Assembly (NCBI RefSeq): GCF_000024005.1
Contig: NC_013132.1
Location: 3,404,001-3,468,000, forward strand
Direction of reading: 5' to 3'
DNA from: Chitinophaga pinensis DSM 2588
Lineage (GTDB): Bacteria > Bacteroidota > Bacteroidia > Chitinophagales > Chitinophagaceae
Length of the DNA: 64,000 nucleotides
The notes beneath the pieces were generated by a model. The model had not been told where the DNA came from. It saw only the letters and a program-made list of their open reading frames with translations, and made no database searches. The translations under genes and the position numbers were made by a program. The number at the start of each line of letters is the position of its first letter. The first letter of the stretch is position 1. Below, one piece after another: positions 45,208 through 53,854 of this stretch.

Positions 45208-45963
45208 ATGAAATACGCAAAGATCTACGCATTGTCATGTGTGGCGGCTTTCCTGTCTGCCTGCCATCAACCAGCTGAAAATACACAAAATACTGCTGCT
45301 CAGTTCTTAGAAAGTGACGGTACTGTCAGCAAGACAGCACGCGGCAATCATTCAGCTGCAATGATTCCTCTGAACAGAGAAGATGACGAGTATGCTGAAG
45401 GAGGCATGATGCCACAGGATACCACGACGGCCAGTGGGTGGTCGGTCAGATATCTCGTAAGGGACGATAAGACAAAATACAAAGACCTGTATATTGAATG
45501 TGTTAACGGCAAAAGTAAACTGCTTATTCCGCAGTCAGAGGTATTGGCATTGAGCTGGAAATACATTCCCCGTTATGCCGGGGAGAATGCAAAGCACCTT
45601 TTCTTCGAATACTATTGCGGAACTGCGTGTTTTGCGGTGATGACGGTGAGTAAGGAAAGTCAGCCGGAATACCAGGAATATGAGCAGGTACTTGATTATG
45701 ACGCCGTAACAGGGCAGATTGTATACAACATCACCAGTAATGATCCGGAAGACAGTGTCAGAGTGGTTGCAGTGAATGTAGGCCGTAGAAGGGAAAAGAA
45801 GATGGCTTTCAACAATATGCGCAGGCCAGGTGCGAATGCGGGTGTTGACAGTGTAGTATTTAAAAGCGGGAAAGTGCAGGTATTTGCCGGACTGATAGAC
45901 AGGAATGATCCTGAAGAGGAAGATATTATAAAGGAAAGTCGCAGTGTCTCATTTGATAATTAG
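45208..45963 (+). CDS. Lipoprotein of unknown function
   Basis: A ~251-residue lipoprotein (Cys19 in FLSAC when started at ATG 45208; an ATG at 45190 adds six residues). The mature part is beta-rich and acidic with no recognised domain. It is 35 nt upstream of another unknown gene, so the two may be an operon. The right end of heptad element C ends 30 nt before the start. Confidence 0.7.
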   Translation: MKYAKIYALSCVAAFLSACHQPAENTQNTAAQFLESDGTVSKTARGNHSAAMIPLNREDDEYAEGGMMPQDTTTASGWSVRYLVRDDKTKYKDLYIECVNGKSKLLIPQSEVLALSWKYIPRYAGENAKHLFFEYYCGTACFAVMTVSKESQPEYQEYEQVLDYDAVTGQIVYNITSNDPEDSVRVVAVNVGRRREKKMAFNNMRRPGANAGVDSVVFKSGKVQVFAGLIDRNDPEEEDIIKESRSVSFDN

Positions 45964-45998
45964 AATATACCATTATACTTGCAGAAAGATATGGTATC

Positions 45999-46400
45999 AT
46001 GATAGAAGCAACTGACGTGCGCTCCGGCAACCTGGTATGGTATTATGATCTGTATATGAATGAGACGGTGTTTGAAGTGGAAGGGATACTGGACGGCTTT
46101 ATCTATAATTCTTCATTGCCTAAAAGCAAACTGCCGCTGGCCAGTGTGCATCCGTTAACGCTCGATACGGGACATCTTAACAGTCTGGGATTTGTACAGG
46201 GAGATAGAGATCACGGGGAAGATGAAAATGTATTTTCCTTCAGATATAATCGTAAGGACAGTATCTATGTGAGAGATGAAGGTTACTCTTTTCAGCTGCT
46301 GGCAGAAGCGCCGGGACAATTGGTGCCTTACGGACAACCTTTGGTATATGTACACCAGTTACAGAATCTCTTTTATTGCCTGACCGGTAAAGAACTATAG
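45999..46400 (+). CDS. Small unknown protein
   Basis: A 133-residue soluble protein ('IEATDVRSGNLVWYYD' start), not recognised. No signal peptide or membrane segment. It is followed by a hairpin terminator and is probably co-transcribed with the lipoprotein upstream. Confidence 0.6.
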   Translation: MIEATDVRSGNLVWYYDLYMNETVFEVEGILDGFIYNSSLPKSKLPLASVHPLTLDTGHLNSLGFVQGDRDHGEDENVFSFRYNRKDSIYVRDEGYSFQLLAEAPGQLVPYGQPLVYVHQLQNLFYCLTGKEL

Positions 46401-46406
46401 TCAACA

Positions 46407-46433
46407 GCGGGCATACCTCAGCAGGATGCCCGC
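46407..46433. terminator. Hairpin terminator
   Basis: Stem GCGGGCAT / ATGCCCGC (8 bp, 11-nt loop) between convergent genes. The T run is poor. Confidence 0.55.
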
Positions 46434-46447
46434 CCTTGATCATAATA

Positions 46448-47026
46448 TCATGGATGAGGACCCATACAAACGACCTGTACGCCGCTGAAGGTGCCTTTAA
46501 CAGTAACGGTTTTTTCAGCGCCGGACTCTATGTCATTCGGACCCGTAAATTCAAAGTTTCCGGAAATAAACGCTTTCACATCATCAAATCTGATCTCCGT
46601 CAGCGTGAAAGAACCTTTCTCTGCACTGGAAGATACGTCTTTGCCAGAACCCTCGTCTGCAGTTTCTGTTGCTTCATCCTGCGGATAGTTCAGGAACTGT
46701 GCAAAGTTGCCTGCCTGGTCCTCTCCGGTAGACTTATCAAACGTAATAGTAACTGGTTTGAATTCCCCTATTTTTTTCAGATCAAATCTCAGGGACAGGA
46801 TTCGTTTTCCGTCACGTAGTGTACACTCCATGTTCATAATGGCCATCTTACTGCTGCCAATAGTCGCATTCCCTCTGATATCCTTAGAGGAGAAGACCGA
46901 ACCATTTCTTTCGATGTTTAATGTACCAGGATTAGGCACTTTCTTTTGTGCGAGTACAGTGGTGACGCTCATACAGAAGATAGCAACAACAGCGGTTGTT
47001 ATCCGTGATAGTGTGTTCGTTTTCAT
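46448..47026 (-). CDS. Secreted protein of unknown function
   Basis: A 192-residue protein from ATG 47026, beginning with a signal peptide (cleavage near VLAQ, residue 27). An upstream in-frame start at 47080 would place an unusual 18-residue tail before the signal. The mature part is beta-rich and acidic with no recognised motif; the last residues contain a single Cys ('VVCMGPHP'). Confidence 0.7.
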   Translation of the reverse strand: MKTNTLSRITTAVVAIFCMSVTTVLAQKKVPNPGTLNIERNGSVFSSKDIRGNATIGSSKMAIMNMECTLRDGKRILSLRFDLKKIGEFKPVTITFDKSTGEDQAGNFAQFLNYPQDEATETADEGSGKDVSSSAEKGSFTLTEIRFDDVKAFISGNFEFTGPNDIESGAEKTVTVKGTFSGVQVVCMGPHP

Positions 47027-47175
47027 GTAGGTTTCGTTAGGGATAGATAGGTGAATCTGATTTACTGACGAAAGATACAAAAATTATTTTCAAAGCGCCA
47101 GGGGGGAGGGAGGAGCTGCGTTAATTTATAACAGCGGCTATCTGTTCTTTTGAGCGGTAGTGAACGGGAAGAAGA

Positions 47176-47262
47176 AATTAGGAATTAGGAATTAGGAATT
47201 AAGAATTAAGAATTAACTCCGCGAAAATCTACGCTGCATTGAATTCCTAATTCCTAATTGTT
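47176..47262. repeat. Heptad-array inverted-repeat element, copy D (shortest)
   Basis: Three AATTAGG, two AATTAAG and a variant heptad at 47176-47217, a ~24-bp interior, then AATTCCT, AATTCCT, AATTGTT at 47242-47262. Its right end overlaps the final codons and stop (TAG) of the ACT-domain gene on the minus strand. Confidence 0.85.
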
Positions 47263-47652
47263 GATAGTGAGTTGTTTAAGTGCTTCCATCGCTCTTCCGG
47301 CATCTTCTTTTGCCACGAAAATATGATCGTGGTAAAAAGCAGCCACCACATTACAGCTGATTCCTTCCCGGCCCAGTGCAGCGGAGAAAGCGGCGGTGAG
47401 TCCGACGGCAGACAGCGAAGAATGTATTTTCAGGGTGATCCAGGCGGCAATGTATGTATAGGATAATTGTAGTCTGTCAGCTGTTTCGCGGGAGAGAATC
47501 AGTGTAATTCCCTCTTCTTCCCGGAAGCTACCAAGCACCTCTTTTATGTCAATCGCCTGATTATCAGGGACAGTGCAAAAAACATACTCACCCTCCTGTA
47601 ACTGAGGTGTCATGTTTTTAAGTAACTGGGACAGATCTGTAATACCACTCAT
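47254..47652 (-). CDS. ACT-domain protein
   Basis: A 132-residue protein matching the ACT_3/ACT_7 type: two halves, with 'ADRLQLSYTYIAAWITLKIHSSLSAVGLTAAFSAALGREGISCNVVAAFYHDHIFV' as the core ligand-binding region. ACT domains bind amino acids and regulate enzymes. Partner unknown. The last residues and stop codon are supplied by heptad element D. Confidence 0.85.
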   Translation of the reverse strand: MSGITDLSQLLKNMTPQLQEGEYVFCTVPDNQAIDIKEVLGSFREEEGITLILSRETADRLQLSYTYIAAWITLKIHSSLSAVGLTAAFSAALGREGISCNVVAAFYHDHIFVAKEDAGRAMEALKQLTINN

Positions 47653-47703
47653 GAGCTAAATATACACAAAAGCTGTGGGGAGAGGTAATACGCTACCGTA
47701 CTA

Positions 47704-49461
47704 TTACTTCTTTCCCGGAGAGATAAAAGACACGTGTGCTATCTTCCCGTTTTCAATCGTATAAATGGCAATCGCTTCCAGTGGTTTATTCCCCATACCC
47801 GTAACACTTTCCTGGTCTATCACCGTATTCCCCAACACCATTCTGTTCACCAGCTGACAGTGCAGGTTTTTCGCCCGTTCAAAGAGACTGCTATACCGTT
47901 GGTGCATCTGCTCTTTACCCTTCATCATTATCTGTCCTGTTGCCTGATCGGAGATGACTACGCTATCGCTGTAGGGCGCCAGAAATGCATCAATGTTTCT
48001 CGCATTATAGGCATTAAGTTGTTCCTGGGCAAGTATGGCTGGTGTAACAGGTAATAGTTTTCCGGCCTCGATGGTTTTACCCCGGTGTATGACTGTATCT
48101 ATATGTGCCAGTGCATCCAGGTGCTGTACAGGATCTTTGGATAACAGCAGGAGATCTGCCACTTTTCCCTTTTCAACACTGCCATAATCTTTGTCTTTTC
48201 CGAAACCCCTGGCCGCATTGATAGTCGCTGCACGGATGATTTCCATGTTGGTCAGTCCGGCTTGCTGCATGGCTTGCAGTTCTGTAAAATAAGAAGAGGC
48301 GTGTAGTGTACCGATGTTCCCGGCATCAGTTCCTGTCACGATATTAATACCTGCATCCTGTGCCAGTTTCAGGTTTTTCAGCATGATGGTATCTTCTTCT
48401 GATGGTACGTGATGCAGGGTGCGCAGTTGTTTGTAACTGAATTTAGCCACGCTGCTGTCAATGTGCTGGAGATCAGTCAAGGTACCCAGCATAAACGGAT
48501 CGCCATAGGCCAGGTCCTGTGCAGGAAAATCAAACTGTTGTGTAAAGGCCCGTTTATAACCATGCATCACGGTTAATGTGGGGATGTATACGGTCTGATG
48601 ACTTTTAAGCAATTGCAGCATTTCATTGTCAAACAGTTGATCATCTACACTGTGCACCAGAATGTCTGCACCGGCGCTGACCGCCAGTTTTGCAGTCTGG
48701 TATTCCGTACCGTGTACCGCAACTTTTAGTCCGTGCGCGTGGCTTTCTTCTATGGCTGCGCGTACGATATGCAAGGTGCTTTCTGCCGGCTGACCAGGCA
48801 CCACGATGTACCAGATCTTAATAAAATCAGGTTTGTAGGGGACTTGTTTTCTGACCAGTTCACGTGCTGCATCCGGGGTAGTCACTTTCACGATAGGAGG
48901 ATCGTTTTTATCCAGGTTGGGCGGCAGATAAGTTGATATCAGCGGACCAGTCACCCAGGCATTAGTACTCAGGGAGTCTTTTGCTGCCTGTTCCCTGATA
49001 CTGAAGTTGCGCAGCGGACCACCCACATCGGCTACCGTGGTAATGCCACAGGCCAGGTAACGGGCCATCAGGTCGCCCAGGTGATCTTTTACCCATTGCT
49101 GGTCTTTTTCGTAGGGATAGACATGTCTCAGGTCAAGTGCATCAGGTCTGGTATACAGTCCGCCGCTCTGAAAGAAATGTATATGCGCATCTGTCATACC
49201 CGGCATTACAAAGCGTCCTGTAGCATCGATGGTGGTCGCGCCGGCAGGGATCTTCAGTTTCCTGGAAGGCCCTGTCATGACGATCCGGTCATTTTCAATG
49301 ATGATTGTCTGATCAGGCAGTGTTTTGTTGTTAATTATGTCTATAATGTTTGCATGGGTAATGCAGACGGTCTTTGTGGTGGCGTCCGGAACTGACTGCG
49401 CAGATACCGGCAGGGTACAGGCAATCAGTGCGGTCTTCAGTAGCAGATAGCAGCGTTTCAT
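47704..49461 (-). CDS. Secreted amidohydrolase with C-terminal SnoaL/NTF2-like domain
   Basis: A 585-residue protein with a signal peptide (to ~residue 22). The amidohydrolase (imidazolonepropionase-like) core has the metal-binding D-A-H-I-H (about 92-96), 'VAVHGTEY' and 'TGTDAG'. Residues ~465-585 form a SnoaL/NTF2-like domain ('IDAFLAPYSDSVVISDQATGQIMMKGKEQM'). It probably hydrolyses a cyclic amide or imide, or a peptide-like substrate; the fused domain may bind small molecules. It is divergent from the patatin gene. Confidence 0.88.
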   Translation of the reverse strand: MKRCYLLLKTALIACTLPVSAQSVPDATTKTVCITHANIIDIINNKTLPDQTIIIENDRIVMTGPSRKLKIPAGATTIDATGRFVMPGMTDAHIHFFQSGGLYTRPDALDLRHVYPYEKDQQWVKDHLGDLMARYLACGITTVADVGGPLRNFSIREQAAKDSLSTNAWVTGPLISTYLPPNLDKNDPPIVKVTTPDAARELVRKQVPYKPDFIKIWYIVVPGQPAESTLHIVRAAIEESHAHGLKVAVHGTEYQTAKLAVSAGADILVHSVDDQLFDNEMLQLLKSHQTVYIPTLTVMHGYKRAFTQQFDFPAQDLAYGDPFMLGTLTDLQHIDSSVAKFSYKQLRTLHHVPSEEDTIMLKNLKLAQDAGINIVTGTDAGNIGTLHASSYFTELQAMQQAGLTNMEIIRAATINAARGFGKDKDYGSVEKGKVADLLLLSKDPVQHLDALAHIDTVIHRGKTIEAGKLLPVTPAILAQEQLNAYNARNIDAFLAPYSDSVVISDQATGQIMMKGKEQMHQRYSSLFERAKNLHCQLVNRMVLGNTVIDQESVTGMGNKPLEAIAIYTIENGKIAHVSFISPGKK

Positions 49462-49521
49462 GGGTTATTATTGATGACACTAAAGGTAGCAGATTTTACT
49501 TTCTTTATATATATTAGCCGG

Positions 49522-50316
49522 ATGAATCAGCAGTTGAAAATCCCTATGCGACGTCCCTTTGTGCTTTCTGGTGGTGGGGCCCGTGGTTATGCTCATATCG
49601 GTGTATTAAAAGCGTTTGAAGAACAGGACATCTTTCCCCAGGCGATTGCAGCTACCAGTGCCGGCTCTATCGCTGCTGCCTTTATCTGTGATGGTTATAG
49701 TCCGGATGAAGTCAGAGAAATATTCCAGCATACAAAGATGGGACTGTCTATGCAGTGGCGGAATCTCAAATCTGGTTTCCTGTCATTAAAGACGGTAGAG
49801 AAGGTACTGAAACAGACCCTGCGTCATACTACTTTTGAATCTTTGCCCATTCCTTTATATATCGCGGCGACGGACTATGGAACCGGCAGACAAACTGTTT
49901 TTTCCAAAGGAGAAGTGATTCCGGCGGTACTGGCGGCTTCGACTATTCCCATGTTATTTCCCCCGGTGGTAATAGATGGTATACCTTATATCGATGGGGG
50001 GATATCCAGCAACCTGCCGCTTGAACCGCTGTTGGGTGTTTATAATGATATTATCGGCGTACATGTCAATCCCATGACGCCTTACAATCCGGGAGGCAGC
50101 ATCTCGGCTGCGATGGATCGTACCATGCATATGGCTATCCAGGAGCCGGTATTGAAAAACAGGCAATTATGCAGCCTCTTTATAGAACCGGATGGACTGG
50201 GACAGTTTGGGATGTTTGATTTTAAGCGTTTCGACGCTATTTATCAGACCGGACTGGAATATACCCGGAAACGGCTGGAAGAAGCAGCCGGATGGCCGGA
50301 TGTACAGGCAGTGTAG
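49522..50316 (+). CDS. Patatin-like phospholipase
   Basis: A 264-residue enzyme; ATG 49522 gives the typical short N-terminus, whereas a TTG at 49471 adds 17 residues. GGGARG at 17-22 (oxyanion), nucleophile Ser46 in 'AATSAGSI' (the usual first Gly of GxSxG is Ala), and the DGG acid motif in 'YIDGGISSN'. It cleaves acyl groups from phospholipids or other lipids. No signal peptide. Confidence 0.9.
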   Translation: MNQQLKIPMRRPFVLSGGGARGYAHIGVLKAFEEQDIFPQAIAATSAGSIAAAFICDGYSPDEVREIFQHTKMGLSMQWRNLKSGFLSLKTVEKVLKQTLRHTTFESLPIPLYIAATDYGTGRQTVFSKGEVIPAVLAASTIPMLFPPVVIDGIPYIDGGISSNLPLEPLLGVYNDIIGVHVNPMTPYNPGGSISAAMDRTMHMAIQEPVLKNRQLCSLFIEPDGLGQFGMFDFKRFDAIYQTGLEYTRKRLEEAAGWPDVQAV

Positions 50317-50448
50317 GGGATTCAACTTGTCAAGTAAAAAACAGGCTACCGGCAGTGGGGGCCAGGATGTACGAAAACGATACATCATGCGTTTATAAGG
50401 GTAGATCGCGTTGTTCATTTGCCTCCTATTGTAAACCCACTCAGAAAA

Positions 50449-51207
50449 ATGAGACACTCGCTTAAAAATTCCATGATTATCGGTACCCTTGGTATCTTTT
50501 TGTTGTCTGCCTGTAGCAAATCTGATAGCGTCACTCCCGAAGAAAAGGCCGTAAATGAAAACTCAAGGGCAACGGGCGAAGTTGCCGCGCTCGCAGTACC
50601 TGTTGGCACTGTTGTTTATACCAGCAATGGTTATAAACTGACGCTGACCAACAACGATCCTAATTTCAATGAGACCGTACGTCAGAAGATCGTAGACATC
50701 TTCTTTGGTACCTATCCGCAATTGCTGACCCGCTTCAACCCCGGTGTCACCAAATCAATTACCTATGTAATTGACCCTAATTACAGTGGAGTAGCCTATA
50801 CTTCCGGTACAACAGTTACCTACAGTGCGGCATGGTTCCAGAGCAATCCACAGGATGTGGACGTAGCAACGCATGAGATCATGCATATCATTCAGGCTTA
50901 TACCGGCGGTACTCCCGGCTGGTTAACTGAGGGTATTGCTGACCTGGTACGTTACAGATACGGCGTGAATAACTCAGCAGCAGGATGGTCTTTGCCTGCA
51001 TTTTCTTCATCTCAGTCTTATACGAATTCTTATCGCGTAACCGCACGTTTCCTGGCATGGCTGGAAAATCACGTGAGCAACACGATTGTAACCAATCTGA
51101 ATACTGCTTTACGTAATCACACCTACACTGCTAATACCTGGGTAACGCTGACCGGTAAAACTGTTGATCAGCTGTGGGCTGACTATGCAGCTAATCCTGC
51201 ATTGTAA
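50449..51207 (+). CDS. Lipoprotein metallopeptidase, basic secretory protein (BSP) family
   Basis: A 252-residue lipoprotein (Cys22 in LSAC) from ATG 50449. The active site HEIMH is at residues 142-146, followed by 'GWLTEGIADLVRYRYG', which is the plant basic-secretory-protein signature (third ligand region). BSP proteins are secreted zinc peptidases. A terminator follows. Confidence 0.88.
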   Translation: MRHSLKNSMIIGTLGIFLLSACSKSDSVTPEEKAVNENSRATGEVAALAVPVGTVVYTSNGYKLTLTNNDPNFNETVRQKIVDIFFGTYPQLLTRFNPGVTKSITYVIDPNYSGVAYTSGTTVTYSAAWFQSNPQDVDVATHEIMHIIQAYTGGTPGWLTEGIADLVRYRYGVNNSAAGWSLPAFSSSQSYTNSYRVTARFLAWLENHVSNTIVTNLNTALRNHTYTANTWVTLTGKTVDQLWADYAANPAL

Positions 51208-51305
51208 CGGGAAATCGTATCGCATTAATGTGTTGCCATAATTAGTAACTAATAACTATCACACCGGGAGGTGATGAACAGCGATCTTTTTTGCAACACA
51301 TACCA

Positions 51306-51339
51306 ATATCCCGGCTGCTGGACAGCCGGGATATTTTTT
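51306..51339 (+). terminator. Rho-independent terminator
   Basis: Stem ATATCCCGGCT / AGCCGGGATAT (11 bp) with a 7-nt loop and TTTTTT after it, ending next to the stop of the convergent gene at 51341. Confidence 0.9.
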
Positions 51340-51340
51340 A

Positions 51341-51976
51341 TCAGTCAAAGAAAGGTTCAGGGGCGGTTCTGTCTACACGGAATGCCTGATCAAGATAATA
51401 CAACACTGTCTCCGGTGCTTTGGCTGTTCTGACCAGTTCCCGCAGGGGTGTCACTATTCTCGGGTATTCATCGATAAACTCAAGTCCTTCTACAAAAGGT
51501 AGCTTAAAGGATTGCATCAGCAGGCGAAACCGTTCCAGTTCTGCGCCCCAGTAGCGGATATATTTACTGGCACTGATACCCAGTTCTATCAGGATATCTT
51601 TGGTCTGAAACAACATACCGGCTTCCAGCAGACAATCCTGTGCCAGTTCGGGCCCATATTTCTCCAGCTCCTTCAGCACAAAATCCTTCTGTAAAAGGGA
51701 TGTCGTCATGTTCTCTTCCTCATAAATGCCATATACGCAACTTACCTTCGACGGCAGTGTCTCTGCCAGTGTAAGAAAAAGCGCCCATAAACGATCGTTA
51801 TTGATATTGATAGTCGCCTGAAAACGGTAAGGTAGCTTCGGATTTTCGTTCATCTGCAGATTGTATCCTTCTACGATCTTCGCCTTTCTCCGCCGGATAA
51901 GAATTTCATCAATATCAGGACGGTGGTCCAGTTCCGCGTCAGTAGGAATACGCACAGTAATGGGCAATTGTAACAT
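51341..51976 (-). CDS. Unknown protein
   Basis: A 211-residue cytoplasmic protein, not recognised. It is mixed alpha/beta, with an Arg/Lys-rich N-terminal part (IRRRKAK) and no membrane segment. It is divergent from the GH15 gene; starts 41 bp apart. Confidence 0.65.
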   Translation of the reverse strand: MLQLPITVRIPTDAELDHRPDIDEILIRRRKAKIVEGYNLQMNENPKLPYRFQATININNDRLWALFLTLAETLPSKVSCVYGIYEEENMTTSLLQKDFVLKELEKYGPELAQDCLLEAGMLFQTKDILIELGISASKYIRYWGAELERFRLLMQSFKLPFVEGLEFIDEYPRIVTPLRELVRTAKAPETVLYYLDQAFRVDRTAPEPFFD

Positions 51977-51993
51977 GCAGTAAAGGTAAGGGA

Positions 51994-52001
51994 TACCTTT
52001 G
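51994..52001 (+). promoter_or_regulatory. Candidate -7 box TACCTTTG
   Basis: Exact TAnnTTTG match, 16 bp before the GH15 ATG, with TTG at 51968-51970 (23 bp upstream). Confidence 0.45.
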
Positions 52002-52016
52002 TTTTAGGCATGGTTC

Positions 52017-53852
52017 ATGATAAATACCAGTATGAAGCATCAGGAACGGCCATATCAGCGTATTGAAAATTATGGTATCATCGGCAACCTTGAAACAGTC
52101 GCCCTGGTTTCCCTGACGGGGTCCATTGACTTTATGTGTTTTCCCCGCTTTGACGCCCCCACTATTTTCGCATCCCTGCTGGACTCCACAAAAGGCGGGT
52201 TCTTTTCCGTAGAACCACAGATGGGGGAGTATAACTCCAAACAATTGTATATACCCGGTACGGCGGTCTTGCTGACCCGTTTTTTTTCTGAATCAGGTAT
52301 TGCCGAACTGACGGACTATATGCCCCTGCAGGCAGCGGGAGACGAGACGGACAGCACCATCGTGCGTAAGATCAAGGCGATCCGTGGCGATATTACTTTC
52401 AAGTTACATTGCGTACCCCGTTTTGATTATGCGGAGGCGAAACACGAGGCAGACCTGAAAAAGAAAAAGAATGAGATCATCTTCACCGCTATTAATGATG
52501 GGAATGTGCAGTTACGCCTGATAGCGGATATTCCACTGCAGCTGAAACGGATGGATGGTTATGCGGAGTTTACGCTGAAGGAGTCCGAAATGGCGCATAT
52601 CGTATTACAGGCTGTTAAAAAAGACCATAAAGGAGCCTTTTCCGGCATTAATTACTATGCACATGATACCTATCACCAAACGATCGCAAAGTGGCGGGAA
52701 TGGGTAGGGAAATCGACTTATAAAGGGCATTACGGGGAACTGATACAGCGTTCCGCCATTACTTTGAAGTTACTCACCTCCGCCAGGTATGGTTCAGTAA
52801 TAGCAGCAGCTACTTTCGGTATACCAGAAACCCTTGGCGGCAGCCGTAACTGGGATTACCGCTTTACCTGGATCCGGGATGCAGCTTTTACCATGTATGC
52901 TTTCCTGAAACTGGGTTTCTACGACGAGGCGACAAACTTCATGAACTGGATTTCCAGCCTTTGTACGGAAAGTAAACTCCAGTTGCTCTACAAAGTGGAC
53001 GGTACTAAAAGCGGGGCGGAACACGAACTGAAGTATCTGGACGGATATAAAGGCGCCAGGCCGGTACGTATCGGGAATGCTGCAGCCACACAATTGCAGA
53101 TCGATATCTACGGAGAACTGATTGACACGATCTATATCTACAACAAGTCTTATAAACCGATCACCTACGAATTCTGGACCTTGATACAACAACAGGTAAA
53201 CAGTGTGGTGGCCGGCTGGAAACAACCCGATCATGGTATCTGGGAGATCAGGAACGTGAAACGCGAATTCCTGCATACGCGTTTAATGTGCTGGGTAGCG
53301 ATGGACAGGGCCATCAAGATTGCAGAACATCGTTCCTTCCCTTATCCCGAAATGGAATGGCAGGCCGTCCGTGATGAAATTTACAACGATATCTATCATA
53401 ACTTCTGGAACGAAGAACTCGGCGCCTGGGTACAGTATAAAGGCGCAAAAACGGTGGACGCAAGCGCGCTACTGATGCCATTGACACATTTTATTACGCC
53501 GCTGGAACCAAGATGGCTGTCTACCATGAAAGTCATAGATCGCGACCTCCGGCTGGATGTACTGATCTACCGCTACCGGAATCACCTTGAGCGGATTGAT
53601 GGTCTTGACGGAGTGGAAGGCACCTTTAACATGTGTTCTTTCTGGTACATAGAAGCGCTGGCCAAATGCGGGGAAATTGACCTGGCGGTGGAAAGCTTTG
53701 AGAAGATGATCGGTTATGCCAATCACCTAGGGCTCTTCAGTGAAGAACTGGGCATGAAAGGAGAACACCTGGGCAACTTCCCGCAGGCTTTTACCCACCT
53801 GGCCCTGATCAGTGCCGCCGTAGAGATCAACAAGCAACTGAGCCGCCGTTAA
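52017..53852 (+). CDS. Glycoside hydrolase family 15 protein (glucoamylase/trehalase-like)
   Basis: A 611-residue cytoplasmic protein with the GH15 layout: N-terminal beta-sandwich (about 1-240) starting 'IENYGIIGNLETVALVSLTGSIDFMCFPRFD', then an (alpha/alpha)6 barrel with 'SRNWDYRFTWIRDAAFTMYAF' and a late 'HLGLFSEELG' acid segment. GH15 enzymes release glucose from starch, dextrin or trehalose. A second ATG at 52032 is possible. It ends only 2 nt from the convergent gene, so their 3' ends are nearly back to back. Confidence 0.92.
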   Translation: MINTSMKHQERPYQRIENYGIIGNLETVALVSLTGSIDFMCFPRFDAPTIFASLLDSTKGGFFSVEPQMGEYNSKQLYIPGTAVLLTRFFSESGIAELTDYMPLQAAGDETDSTIVRKIKAIRGDITFKLHCVPRFDYAEAKHEADLKKKKNEIIFTAINDGNVQLRLIADIPLQLKRMDGYAEFTLKESEMAHIVLQAVKKDHKGAFSGINYYAHDTYHQTIAKWREWVGKSTYKGHYGELIQRSAITLKLLTSARYGSVIAAATFGIPETLGGSRNWDYRFTWIRDAAFTMYAFLKLGFYDEATNFMNWISSLCTESKLQLLYKVDGTKSGAEHELKYLDGYKGARPVRIGNAAATQLQIDIYGELIDTIYIYNKSYKPITYEFWTLIQQQVNSVVAGWKQPDHGIWEIRNVKREFLHTRLMCWVAMDRAIKIAEHRSFPYPEMEWQAVRDEIYNDIYHNFWNEELGAWVQYKGAKTVDASALLMPLTHFITPLEPRWLSTMKVIDRDLRLDVLIYRYRNHLERIDGLDGVEGTFNMCSFWYIEALAKCGEIDLAVESFEKMIGYANHLGLFSEELGMKGEHLGNFPQAFTHLALISAAVEINKQLSRR

Positions 53853-53854
53853 GC

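Noticed and set aside
49521..49540. Possible AGCCGGAT site before the patatin start as a third copy of the marR palindrome
   Set aside because: Only a partial half-site; the 12-bp palindrome is not present.
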